In this document: positions 50,993 to 59,948 of the stretch, piece after piece
Layout of the letters: each line of letters opens with the position of its first letter
How positions within the stretch are numbered: the stretch's first letter is position 1
Source of the DNA: Bacteroides sp.
GTDB lineage: Bacteria; Bacteroidota; Bacteroidia; Bacteroidales; Bacteroidaceae
Length of the DNA: 64,000 nucleotides
Direction of reading: 5' to 3'
NCBI GenBank assembly: GCA_022648295.1
Contig: JALCME010000002.1
Span: forward strand, 124,001 to 188,000
Translations under genes and position numbers: made by a program
Notes under the pieces: model-generated
Told to the model about the DNA's origin: nothing
Seen by the model: the letters and a program-made list of their open reading frames with translations, nothing else
Databases searched by the model: none

Positions 50993-52393
50993 TTATCGAG
51001 TTAATTCCACATCCAGAGTTTCGGTCTCGGTGGTAATGGGGCGTGCCTCTTTTTCTCCATAAAAGAATAAGTAGTTATAGGGATCTTTCAATACAATCCG
51101 GTAAGTTCCATCAGAACCTACCATCCCCAATCGTACCCGACTTTCTTTTTTGGCTTTAGCATCATTAGTCCCATAAATTTCTGTGCCAGAAATATCACCT
51201 ACATAACTATCATTTTTAGTCACTTTACCAGTAATAACCTGATAATCACGCCTAACTACCGTTGTCTCACGTGCAGGATGATTTAACAGTTTCTTCTCCA
51301 GTTCCTCTAAATCTGTTTTATAACCAACCAATTCAGGGTAGCGTTCCACAATACGCCTACAAAAATTACGCTCTGCCATCAAAAACTTAAAAGTCCCTTC
51401 CGCCTCATATCCTAAACTCGCTTCACGTTGTAGAAACACTTCATGTGCCCTTTGTTTTTTATATGTATCCACACGAATAGCCGCCAGCCGGTTTTTCTTT
51501 GCATAGAAAGAATCACGCTCAGCTACCGGACAGTCTTTATGATTCAAGACTTCTGCAAATGCATTTTCCCCGGCTTCAAAGAAAGAGCTTTCAGTTGCTG
51601 TTGGATATTCATTCCAGTATTTTTGAGCTACGGCCAATTTTTCTCCAAAAGACAATACTTTCTCTATAGTCTTTACGCTTTTTACAACATTGAACTTATA
51701 AGAAGTTCTCGCAACCATTTCCTTATCCAATTTCACATTTAAGGTTCCCGATGTCGGCGTTTTCACTTTAAAGACAGGGTTGGGAGATTCGTCAGAACCG
51801 GCCAACGTGAAAATCAATTCATAATCGGTCAGCCCATTATCCGCGGACAAATTTCCAACGACATGCTGACTGTCATTAGGAGAAAGCTTTCCCTGATCAA
51901 AAAGCAAAACATCATTACACCAAATAGACAAATCATTGTATTGAGAAGAAAAAACAACTTTGGACTTTCCTGCCTGTGCATAAACACCACCTGCACTTTC
52001 GACACAAGTTATGCCTGCTAATTTAAAAGAACCTTTATAACATTTATCAGGATACAAAACCAATCTGAATGTTTCACCTCCTTCCGGCAAAACAACCTTA
52101 ACGGTCGTCTTACAAAATCCGGCATCCTGTTGATCTTCATTAAAATGGTGGGTCAGCTCATACCGATAAGTATTATCACCTTCCAACGCCCTGATCGCTT
52201 TTTCATTCCCCATCTCATGGGTTAGTTCCATATTATCACTCGTAGAGATCATAATAATTTTAGCAGTCCACTCACCAGCCTTCATACCGGGTACCTCTTT
52301 AGCTTCTTCCAAAGAAACCATTTGAGCGTGCACTGCATTTGTCGAAAGGAATAAAATGCCCAATAGAAGAGCTAAACGAAAATAATACTTCAC
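50993..52393 (-). CDS. Exported multi-domain protein of unknown function (tubulin-like operon)
   Basis: This 466-residue secreted protein (signal LALLLGILFLSTNAVHAQ) starts at GTG. The first 230 residues are beta-rich. The middle (about 240-370) is helical, rich in charged residues and resembles a TPR/coiled segment (FKFLMAERNFCRRIVERYPELV). The end (about 380-466) looks like a carboxypeptidase-regulatory-type beta-sandwich (ITGKVTKNDSYVGDISGTEIYG, GMVGSDGTYRIVLKDPYNYLFF), a domain Bacteroidetes use on surface proteins. No enzymatic motif is evident. It lies 21 bp after the NTF2-like gene. Confidence 0.72.
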   Translation of the reverse strand: MKYYFRLALLLGILFLSTNAVHAQMVSLEEAKEVPGMKAGEWTAKIIMISTSDNMELTHEMGNEKAIRALEGDNTYRYELTHHFNEDQQDAGFCKTTVKVVLPEGGETFRLVLYPDKCYKGSFKLAGITCVESAGGVYAQAGKSKVVFSSQYNDLSIWCNDVLLFDQGKLSPNDSQHVVGNLSADNGLTDYELIFTLAGSDESPNPVFKVKTPTSGTLNVKLDKEMVARTSYKFNVVKSVKTIEKVLSFGEKLAVAQKYWNEYPTATESSFFEAGENAFAEVLNHKDCPVAERDSFYAKKNRLAAIRVDTYKKQRAHEVFLQREASLGYEAEGTFKFLMAERNFCRRIVERYPELVGYKTDLEELEKKLLNHPARETTVVRRDYQVITGKVTKNDSYVGDISGTEIYGTNDAKAKKESRVRLGMVGSDGTYRIVLKDPYNYLFFYGEKEARPITTETETLDVELTR

Positions 52394-52414
52394 AATAGTC
52401 TTAATGCTTTTTAT

Positions 52415-53407
52415 TTATAAATCAATTGAAAAATCTCCTGCCGTAAATATCTCCTCTTTGGGCAACTCCTCTGTCTTTGCTTCATTCAAAAAACGAGGTT
52501 GCCAGGTACGTACATGTATTTGTACGCTATCCGGATCACGAAAATCCCATAAAAGGAATAAGTAACCATCGTCGCTATAGCCACTACTGTTGGAATAAAG
52601 TTGGTGTACAGTCACTCCATAAAAGCCTTCCTTAGTAGGGTGTTTTACCACCTTCACATCATCAAAGCGTACATTAATATACTTATTTGCAGCAAAACTT
52701 CTTTTTAAGCGGCTCAGATATTCCTGCTTACTCTGCTTACGATAATTTACTTTATTAAAGATTACGCCTGTACCATCAGTCTTTCGCACTTTGACAACCG
52801 TGCCCGTAATAATTAATGCATCATCACTAAATACCTGATCTAAAAATTGAAGGTCCTTTTCATTATAAGCCGTACGGAAATGCTCTACATACGATAGAAT
52901 TTGTTGACGCCTTCCTATTTCTTCCACAGTTTTACCTCTTTTCATCACATTCTGATAAATACTGGTACTAATAGTGAAATTAAAACGAGTAATCTTTCCG
53001 CTTGCATCAAAATTAATAACTCCTTCCTGATACTTGTCATCCGACGTATTAACAGTCTCATCCGGATGAAGCATCAAAGGGATTTGTCGTATCTGCAATC
53101 CGGCACCTGCATGCAGGCAAGACTGCACAACCTCCGAATCATCACAATAAAAGTGCACATTCTCCCAAAGAGAAGCCAAACCGGCGCGCGCATCTTCCGT
53201 CATGCTCAGGTTCACCGTATTCAAACTGCGGTTTTCTTTAAATGCCCGATTTATTTCTGTTAGTAAAGCCGTAGAATTCTTCTCTACTTCATTCTTTATT
53301 GGTCCGTCTATTCCATCTTGTACAATTAGCTGCACACTTTCCTGTGCAAACAGAGATGACCAACAAACACACCAACACAAAAGAGGGACTAAATATAGCT
53401 TTTTCAT
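52415..53407 (-). CDS. Exported protein with NTF2-like domain (tubulin-like operon)
   Basis: This 330-residue protein has a signal peptide (MKKLYLVPLLCWCVCWSSLFAQ). An N-terminal alpha/beta part (about 25-150) is followed by a region with the SnoaL/NTF2-like pattern: ILSYVEHFRTAYNEKDLQFLDQVFSDDALIITGTVV, then YLSRLKRSFAANKYINVRFDDV and GFYGVTVHQLYSNSSGYSDDGYLFLLWDF. NTF2-like pockets bind small ligands or serve as dimer modules; no catalytic residues can be assigned. It follows the 260-residue protein by 14 bp. Confidence 0.75.
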   Translation of the reverse strand: MKKLYLVPLLCWCVCWSSLFAQESVQLIVQDGIDGPIKNEVEKNSTALLTEINRAFKENRSLNTVNLSMTEDARAGLASLWENVHFYCDDSEVVQSCLHAGAGLQIRQIPLMLHPDETVNTSDDKYQEGVINFDASGKITRFNFTISTSIYQNVMKRGKTVEEIGRRQQILSYVEHFRTAYNEKDLQFLDQVFSDDALIITGTVVKVRKTDGTGVIFNKVNYRKQSKQEYLSRLKRSFAANKYINVRFDDVKVVKHPTKEGFYGVTVHQLYSNSSGYSDDGYLFLLWDFRDPDSVQIHVRTWQPRFLNEAKTEELPKEEIFTAGDFSIDL

Positions 53408-53421
53408 AACCCTTTATATTT

Positions 53422-54204
53422 TTATTTCAATTCAAACCAATAAGCTCCACATCCACTAAAATCACTTAACTTCACCTCTTTCTTATCATGTAATTCGAGG
53501 TATTTTCCATCTTGAACCTCTACTATTCCTTTTACATTCCCGTCACGAGTGTAGAACAATACATGATAAGTTTCAGGAAGTTTTTCAGAAGAAGGATATG
53601 AACCATATACAATTGCATTGCCTGCTTTCAAATCAGCAAAAATAGTTTTCATCTCATCCATCGTCCGGGCATTGATAATCATATCCAAGCTATTACCGGC
53701 GTCGACCTGCTGTATCGGTTCCACTTCAGACTTAAGTTCCGGCTTTTCGTCCGCTTTCTTCTCAGGGGCCTGTTCCATTTTCAACGGAGTACTAATTTCC
53801 GAAAGAGCTTGTAAAACGTTACCCTTTTCGTCATCATTCAATACAATCTGCCCGGCACCATGAATTAAAATAATATCACTCTTCTTCACATAAACAAAAG
53901 CCCTGACATTCGTTCCACGTTTCATATTCATCTCTTCCGTACAAGAACTAATATCCTGTAAAACAACCTGCTGTACTGTTTCACTATTACGTTTCGCCTT
54001 AACCCAATCATTTATTTCACTCACCAATAGCTCATTGGCTGTCTTCACAGCATCCTCCCCCGTTGGCAGAGTGGCTTCTGCAGACAAATAGGAAGAAGAC
54101 TTCTTTATACGATTAATAAGTTCCTTTGTTTTACTCACGTCTTGCTGTCCAAAAAGACAGCCTGCAGAACACAAAGCAATCAAAAATAACAATGTTGATC
54201 TCAT
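53422..54204 (-). CDS. Exported protein of unknown function, 260 residues (tubulin-like operon)
   Basis: The signal peptide is MRSTLLFLIALCSAGCLFGQ, and the Cys near residue 15 is an imperfect lipobox. A first domain (about 22-140) contains an alpha/beta pattern ending VRAFVYVKKSDIILIHGAG. A charged Glu/Lys/Pro linker follows (QAPEKKADEKPELKSEVEP). The second domain (about 175-260) includes TIFADLKAGNAIVYGSYPSSEKLPE and VKGIVEVQDGKYLELH. I recognise no family. Its ATG overlaps the preceding stop by one base (TAATG), so the two are translationally coupled. Confidence 0.72.
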   Translation of the reverse strand: MRSTLLFLIALCSAGCLFGQQDVSKTKELINRIKKSSSYLSAEATLPTGEDAVKTANELLVSEINDWVKAKRNSETVQQVVLQDISSCTEEMNMKRGTNVRAFVYVKKSDIILIHGAGQIVLNDDEKGNVLQALSEISTPLKMEQAPEKKADEKPELKSEVEPIQQVDAGNSLDMIINARTMDEMKTIFADLKAGNAIVYGSYPSSEKLPETYHVLFYTRDGNVKGIVEVQDGKYLELHDKKEVKLSDFSGCGAYWFELK

Positions 54205-55196
54205 TACTTCTTCTCTTTATTCTTTTTATTCACAAGATTATATTCTTCAAATAGGTTTGCAATGTTGTGGGTAGGAACAAATATCGTAAGGTCCGCTTTA
54301 ACTTCGCCTTTTTTATCACTCAACAAAGCATAAGGAAACTCCACATTCATTACATGATTATATTTCATCAAACCATTCACTGCAAAAACACAAGCCTTTA
54401 CTTGTTCTTTTCCAACCTCTTCCATACCGACATAGACCTCGCACCCTTTACTCTTGCAATAAGCAATCCACTGTTTCAGAGGAATTTTCAATTCATCCGT
54501 CTTAAAACCATACCGGCGTACCTTTAGATCTAACTGGTAATCGTAAGGTATGTCTTCAGAAAGAAGAGTGTTTGCTATGCTTTCCACCAAATGGTCTTCG
54601 GAACACGCTAATGACAACACACCTTCGCTTTCAGTATAATAAAGGTCGTTGCTAATACCATCTATGTAGTACTTATCTCCTTTCTTGACATACAAATGCG
54701 GGGCGGTTTCTGTCAAAGAAGTCCTATCTATCGCTAACGAGTCTTTCGCTGTATGAAATTTATATATTGGTAATTCTTGAAAGAATTCCGCTTCCAGTTC
54801 TTTCAGATTCTTTTGGCTAATGAGCTGATAGGACATAGGAAAAGAAATCTGTATTACTTTAAAATCGTCGTTAGATAACCGGAACGTATATCTGTTCTCT
54901 TTTGAACTGATAGCAAGAGCTGTTTCCTTATTCACCAAATGCAGGCGATCCAAACCTCCTGCTTCAATAATCACATCATCAGCCTTCAACTTCCATAAGC
55001 GTTCTTCCGGAGACAATGTCAACAACATATTAAAATAGCTTTCAGCAAACTGATACACAGCTTTAGCATACGGAGCATCTTTTGAAAGTAAAGAAGCAGC
55101 TTCCAACAGTTCTTTACTTTCAAATGTCCTCTGCTGACTCCACCCGGAAAGAATGGCAAACAGCCCTGCTATAAAGGCAAGTGCATACCTCTTCAT
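54204..55196 (-). CDS. Exported protein of unknown function, 330 residues (tubulin-like operon)
   Basis: The protein has a signal peptide (MKRYALAFIAGLFAILSGWSQ), then a mixed alpha/beta body without recognised motifs. It includes FRLSNDDFKVIQISFPMSYQLIS, HLYVKKGDKYYIDGISNDLYY and KQWIAYCKSKGCEVYVGMEEVG. A very basic C-terminus (NKKNKEKK) follows. The segment HLYVKKGDKYY resembles FVYVKKSDII of the next protein, hinting at a shared fold. Both ends overlap neighbours by one base (TAATG), the tightest coupling in the operon. Confidence 0.72.
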   Translation of the reverse strand: MKRYALAFIAGLFAILSGWSQQRTFESKELLEAASLLSKDAPYAKAVYQFAESYFNMLLTLSPEERLWKLKADDVIIEAGGLDRLHLVNKETALAISSKENRYTFRLSNDDFKVIQISFPMSYQLISQKNLKELEAEFFQELPIYKFHTAKDSLAIDRTSLTETAPHLYVKKGDKYYIDGISNDLYYTESEGVLSLACSEDHLVESIANTLLSEDIPYDYQLDLKVRRYGFKTDELKIPLKQWIAYCKSKGCEVYVGMEEVGKEQVKACVFAVNGLMKYNHVMNVEFPYALLSDKKGEVKADLTIFVPTHNIANLFEEYNLVNKKNKEKK

Positions 55197-55843
55197 TAAT
55201 CTACACTACCCAAAATGATAGATTCAACATTGCCATCGGACTTGTACCAACGACCTTGGGTAAGATGACCATTCTCAAAAGTTCCAATCACTTTGTCACC
55301 CGGAGATGCTACGCGCTCTTTATCGTCGCGCGAATCAATAACATGACTACTCTTAAATGTTAGTGTACCTTGTACGTCGTTCGGCTTACCATTCTTCACT
55401 TTTCCGACCCACACGGCATAGCCCAAGTCTTTTGTGACTACTCCACCCTGATCGGCGGAAGCCGATGGTTTCGCTACTGTCCCATTTTTGGCCGGCTGTA
55501 CAGTTTCCTTTGCTTTCTCCATTGCAGCTGAATCAACGGAGACATCCGAAAGCTCAACCGGGGCAACTTGCGTTGTATCGGCTGCGGCCGAACTTTTCTC
55601 TCCATTCCCATGAAAGAGGCCGAAGTAAATACCTGCCCCTGCTACTACAACTACCGCTGCAACAGCTCCCATTATCAATTTGTTCTTAGAATCGGAACCA
55701 GAACCTGCTGCTTCTTTCACTGGATATAAAGGTTTCCCGCACTCCGAACAAACAAAGTTGGTTTTCTCCGCTTCTTGTACCTCTTTACTCGCTGCTAAAT
55801 CACATTCATCATAGTTTTTACAAACGCCTTTAATCTTTGCCAT
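55196..55843 (-). CDS. Zinc-ribbon / transmembrane / MORN-like protein (tubulin-like operon)
   Basis: The 215-residue protein has three visible parts. The N-terminus has four cysteines (8, 14, 32, 35) arranged as a zinc ribbon and no signal peptide, so it should be cytosolic. One membrane helix follows at about 55-77 (LIMGAVAAVVVVAGAGIYFGLF), then a disordered Ala/Ser/Lys linker. The C-terminal segment (about 140-215) has MORN-like repeats: GYAVWVGKVKNGKPNDVQGTLTF and GDKVIGTFENGHLTQGRWY. It could link a cytosolic partner, perhaps the tubulin-like protein encoded 29 bp upstream, to the periplasm. The function is unknown. Confidence 0.78.
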   Translation of the reverse strand: MAKIKGVCKNYDECDLAASKEVQEAEKTNFVCSECGKPLYPVKEAAGSGSDSKNKLIMGAVAAVVVVAGAGIYFGLFHGNGEKSSAAADTTQVAPVELSDVSVDSAAMEKAKETVQPAKNGTVAKPSASADQGGVVTKDLGYAVWVGKVKNGKPNDVQGTLTFKSSHVIDSRDDKERVASPGDKVIGTFENGHLTQGRWYKSDGNVESIILGSVD

Positions 55844-55872
55844 AATTATCTTCTATATATTATTTACTTTAA

Positions 55873-58800
55873 TTACAACTCTTTTAATTCATTCTCAAAT
55901 ATCTCACGGCTCAAAGCTTTATACTTTGCATATACCGGACTAAATTCATTGTTTTCACAAGCCGGACATGGAAGTATTTTTTCCTTAACAACTACTACTA
56001 AGGCTTTACGTAAAGTAACTTTTTGCTCATTACTACGGTACTGGTTCTTCAAATTAGTATCCACCAGCTTCATGACTTGCTGGGCCAATTCATAGTTTTC
56101 ACTAAGTACATCTATGGTATGCAAAATATTCTTTCCCGACTTCACCCAGTTATCATCACCAAAATCATCAGGAAAGTTGATTGCATCAAAATGCTCACCA
56201 GTAGTTGGATCACTCTTTGGTACGAATAAAGCCATAGCATAAGCCAGCATAACGGGCTTGGTAATAAGTTCTTTTATTTCATTGCCTTCAAGTTCAAATA
56301 AGGAAGCCAGCGGTTTGACAAATGTCTCCGTATGAAGGACCATCTTATTTAAGTCTTTGTCGGGATTGGCAAGAAGGTCCTCATAGCGTTGCTTCAAAAC
56401 TTTTACATTAGCCACATAACGTAAAGGGAAACCTGAGGCTGCTGCTATCACTACAATCTGATTGTTCTTGTAATTGACAGCGACATCTTGCTTAGGATCA
56501 AATCCCGGAGCAACTTGTACAAATGTCTGAATCAGCTTATCACGGAATCCACTCTTGTCATCTTCAAACTTGGGCAAACAAAGTTGAATCATTTTCATCA
56601 TTCCCCCACCGTTTCCGCCAAACACTTTTCCTTGCTCCTCTGCATTAAATTGAAGATACGTCATGGCAGAAGTGACCATAGAGCGTACAAACTGTTCCAA
56701 TTTCTCTTCGGAATTACATTCCTGCTTCAATTTCTCAAGAATATTAACGCCTACCATCTTATTCAATGGATCGGCCTTGGCGGAATCTTCCATTGCAGCA
56801 TGTGCATTCTGCTGGCAAATGTCAAGTACTATGCCTGTAGTCGTTTCATAATCGGTCTTATCGCACAGATTCGCAAAAGAGCGTTCCCCTTCTTCTCCAA
56901 GCAACGATACCAAACGGTTACGAATGGATTGCGCATTTCCGCTTTGTGATTCTTTATTGGAAACACAGGTTTTAGTGAAACGCTGCACCATATCCGGGTC
57001 ATATTTCTTCAACGTCATACTTTCTTCACCGATGGCATCTTTCTTGCATTTGCTATCTGCCTGACGACCCGCTTCTTCCAATATTTCAGTGAGAATACCC
57101 TTATAAGTCGCAATACCGTCCAACATGATACCCAATTGTTCAATAACACTTTGCATCAATTCAATAGCATAACGGTATGCCTCAATACGGGTGGAAGTAG
57201 TATAGAAATCACATTTAGCATTCTTGTATGCACTGAACACCTTCTTGGAAGCTCCAGTAATGGCATCTCTCAACCAGCCTATGTTATCCCACTCAACATT
57301 GCACTGACGAATGGATTCGTTAATATTCTCCAGTTCTTCCTCTTGCCTGCCGATTTGTTCTTTAAAAGCGCCAATACGGTCTTCGCAGTCGGCAATCAAC
57401 AAACGGGTATATTTCTCCACTTCCAGAATACTCTTCTGCCCGCTGTTCCATTCATTAAAAAGCAGAGTTTCTATATGACGACGAATATGCTTGGCATAGG
57501 CCACACGCTCACCCCGTTGTATATCGTAGAACTTTCTCACGCCGTGAGAGCGAAAGTTGTTATCATAATAATCGGAACAGGCATCAGTGAATAAAGCTAA
57601 CCAACTCTTTTTATCAGCATTGGTTTGCGCATCATCGGCAAAGCCCTGAGCACGTTCTTCCCAAGTACTGTCTATATCGTGCCAACGTTTAGTGGCTGGT
57701 GATTCAATAACCGGTTTGGAAAGCATCAAGTAGCTATTGGAAAGCATCAATTTTTCACGGTTCTTCTTATCCTTTATCTCTCCGGCAAAACCACTACCTA
57801 CTTCTTCAATGGAGCATTCACCATATCCAAGCCCTTCCTGCCAGATGTTGAACTGAAGCTGACGGGTAGCCTGACGGGCAAAATTATAAGTAACAAACTC
57901 TTCTATTTCTGTTTCGGGATACTCTATACGCTTGATTCCAAACGAAAGAAACTTGCGACTACGGGCAGGCTTATTGGACTTATCGTTTTCCGGCCCTGCT
58001 CCATCATTCTCACAGCCCACCAAACGGTTCATCTTACCGGCATCACCTGTCATCTCACTTGCCACAATTTTCTGAAACATGAAGTCGGCAACGGAGGCTG
58101 GAAGTCCCTTGGCTATGTCGAGCACCTTCCCCGCCTCATTAATATTGGTATATAGATAAGCCGCTTCAAAAGCATTAATTCCTCCCAACAGGCGCTGCAC
58201 TTCCCCACTAAAGTTATCTTTCTTTCCGGTAACATCAAGTGGTAAATATTGTCCAATGCTCATGGCATTCAGTTCACAGAGGGCAGCATAGCCGTTTGCC
58301 TGATAAAAACCAGCATCGTGACTTGCCGTCACTACATTCATCTCTGGTACATAGAGGTAAAGATGTACTTTATAATGATCACCACCCGGTTGTGGCGCAA
58401 ATTCTTTACGGATCTGGGATATGGCATCCACAATAGAACCGGAGCCCGTTCCACCTGCCAAGCCGGCACAAATGTGGAAGGTGACCTTGGAATCGCCGGA
58501 ATCATTAGTGATTCGTGTCACTGCTTGCTTCACACGAGAAACAAAATCGCTATTTGCATCCTTAACGCTTAGATTATTGGCAAACAAGGTCCGTCCCAAA
58601 CGACGGCGTTGCCCCCCAATACCTGCGGTAATCAATGGCCCCAATTTACTAGTCATCAATTTAACGTCATCGGCATTCAGGAAACAGCTTATTCCAGGGT
58701 ACATGGATAGATTTTGGAACATACTTGCACTAATACCATGAATAGAAACCTTCTGCGCTTCCTTTAGATGTACAGACTTCCCCATCACTTTCCAACCGGT

Positions 58801-58962
58801 ACGATCATCCAAATCCGCTGGAGAAGAATCAACATAAATGTATTCCAAATTAACGTTGTTTGTAGGGTCATTAGAATGAAATTCTTCGTACACTCGCTTT
58901 CTCAATTCACGAAGCACCTTTCCTCCGGTACCTCCAAGTCCAATGATCAAATGGTTTGCCAT
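55873..58962 (-). CDS. Tubulin/FtsZ-superfamily protein (Tubulin_2 type)
   Basis: This is a 1029-residue cytosolic protein without signal peptide. It opens with a glycine-rich nucleotide loop (HLIIGLGGTGGKVLREL, about 4-20). The tubulin signature follows in HICAGLAGGTGSGSIVDA (GGTGSGS at 170-176), corresponding to GGGTGTG of FtsZ. A Rossmann-like DSSPADL and an extended middle and C-terminal part (about 330-1029), partly coiled coil, follow. It fits the bacterial 'tubulin-like' family PF13809, whose members are large and uncharacterised in most hosts. GTP binding is well supported; polymer formation is inference. It is the largest protein of the eight-gene operon. Confidence 0.88.
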   Translation of the reverse strand: MANHLIIGLGGTGGKVLRELRKRVYEEFHSNDPTNNVNLEYIYVDSSPADLDDRTGWKVMGKSVHLKEAQKVSIHGISASMFQNLSMYPGISCFLNADDVKLMTSKLGPLITAGIGGQRRRLGRTLFANNLSVKDANSDFVSRVKQAVTRITNDSGDSKVTFHICAGLAGGTGSGSIVDAISQIRKEFAPQPGGDHYKVHLYLYVPEMNVVTASHDAGFYQANGYAALCELNAMSIGQYLPLDVTGKKDNFSGEVQRLLGGINAFEAAYLYTNINEAGKVLDIAKGLPASVADFMFQKIVASEMTGDAGKMNRLVGCENDGAGPENDKSNKPARSRKFLSFGIKRIEYPETEIEEFVTYNFARQATRQLQFNIWQEGLGYGECSIEEVGSGFAGEIKDKKNREKLMLSNSYLMLSKPVIESPATKRWHDIDSTWEERAQGFADDAQTNADKKSWLALFTDACSDYYDNNFRSHGVRKFYDIQRGERVAYAKHIRRHIETLLFNEWNSGQKSILEVEKYTRLLIADCEDRIGAFKEQIGRQEEELENINESIRQCNVEWDNIGWLRDAITGASKKVFSAYKNAKCDFYTTSTRIEAYRYAIELMQSVIEQLGIMLDGIATYKGILTEILEEAGRQADSKCKKDAIGEESMTLKKYDPDMVQRFTKTCVSNKESQSGNAQSIRNRLVSLLGEEGERSFANLCDKTDYETTTGIVLDICQQNAHAAMEDSAKADPLNKMVGVNILEKLKQECNSEEKLEQFVRSMVTSAMTYLQFNAEEQGKVFGGNGGGMMKMIQLCLPKFEDDKSGFRDKLIQTFVQVAPGFDPKQDVAVNYKNNQIVVIAAASGFPLRYVANVKVLKQRYEDLLANPDKDLNKMVLHTETFVKPLASLFELEGNEIKELITKPVMLAYAMALFVPKSDPTTGEHFDAINFPDDFGDDNWVKSGKNILHTIDVLSENYELAQQVMKLVDTNLKNQYRSNEQKVTLRKALVVVVKEKILPCPACENNEFSPVYAKYKALSREIFENELKEL

Positions 58963-59013
58963 AAATAAAAGGATTTATATTTGTTAATGTTTTCCATATG
59001 TTACAAGTGTTTA

Positions 59014-59613
59014 TCAAAAATCACTATTCCGTCTGTTCTTTCGAACCGGAGTGTGTTTCTTATTCTTTATTCCATAATAAGTATCTAGCGTTTTAATCAC
59101 AATAAAGGTTCCCACAACGATAAAGAGCAGGCTCCATCCCACTCTGCGCCAAATAAACTTATTCAGGAAACTGTGCATCTCATCTACCATGGCTGCCGCT
59201 ACATTGCTTGCCGTGTGGCCATGAAAATCGGCCCAACCGATGTAGCAGCCAAACAAAGGATATTCCTTATCCAGATTCTCTACTATCTGCTGACTGTCAT
59301 CCGCTGAGATTTCCTGATCTGCGCTTTTCCAAGAGGAAGGAATATAACGGTTGATACTCACTTCGATTTCATCGGCCATAGACTTCACTTTAAAAGCCCC
59401 GCATATAAATACAGATTGGAAAGACAACAGAAAAAAAAGGATGAAACCTACAATGAAACTTATTGGAGTAAAGGTAGATTTTGGATAGAACCCTTTAATA
59501 AGAAAGAAAAGCAATCCAACACCAAGTATGGTAAAAAGCACACCAAGAAACATGCTACCAATAGCATATCTCAAAATATCAAATACAAGATTAATTAATA
59601 AAGTAGTACCCAT
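59014..59613 (-). CDS. Multi-pass membrane protein, first gene of the tubulin-like operon
   Basis: The 199-residue protein has about three N-terminal membrane helices (LLINLVFDILRYAIGSMFLGVLF, VGLLFFLIKGF, FIVGFILFFLLSFQSVF). A soluble region of about 85 residues follows, including KEYPLFGCYIGWADFHGHTAS. A fourth helix near the end (GWSLLFIVVGTFIVIKTLD) precedes a basic tail (KNKKHTPVRKNRRNSDF). I use the ATG at 59613, since the longer frame begins at a TTG at 59625. No family is recognised. The membrane topology makes it a candidate anchor for the tubulin-like protein, which starts 51 bp downstream. Confidence 0.75.
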   Translation of the reverse strand: MGTTLLINLVFDILRYAIGSMFLGVLFTILGVGLLFFLIKGFYPKSTFTPISFIVGFILFFLLSFQSVFICGAFKVKSMADEIEVSINRYIPSSWKSADQEISADDSQQIVENLDKEYPLFGCYIGWADFHGHTASNVAAAMVDEMHSFLNKFIWRRVGWSLLFIVVGTFIVIKTLDTYYGIKNKKHTPVRKNRRNSDF

Positions 59614-59625
59614 TAGCTCCGACAA

Positions 59626-59948
59626 GGGCCTATAGACTCCCGGATTCGGCTATATAAAGACATAAAAGGCGTAAGAGTCTGTCCCGTGCCTACTTCCTAC
59701 TCTTATTTCCACAACGCTTTTACCATAAAGATAACACAGTATTGGTCCTACCATATATGGCATAAATAACCCCATAGAAGCAATGACCATAACCTTCCCT
59801 GGTTTTCAAACTTACGAGATTTAAAGGATAAAAAATAAACGATAAAAAACGCCTCTCTTATTCTTATCAGCCGTTTATCAGCTAACAAGATGATGCAAAA
59901 ATAGTTATTTTATTTTAAAACACAAGCGTTTGTCACTTTTTATCTCAT
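59626..59948 (-). promoter_or_regulatory. Leader and promoter of the tubulin-like operon
   Basis: On the minus strand, CTTG (59923-59926) and TATTTTTG (59896-59903) are 19 bp apart, near-consensus for a Bacteroides promoter. If used, the 5' leader is about 275 nt. It contains a possible long-range pairing (AGACTC near 59675 with GAGTCT near 59632). No ORF or known RNA was recognised in this gap. Confidence 0.5.

Noticed and set aside
50821-51036. Short plus-strand frame opposite the start of the last operon gene
   Set aside because: It mirrors the Lys-rich run (KKKKEKKK) of the real gene as a Phe-rich stretch, a typical antisense artefact.
56488-56949. Plus-strand open frame (153 codons) and similar ones across 56-58 kb
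   Set aside because: All are antisense to the continuous tubulin-like gene and show no domain or signal peptide.
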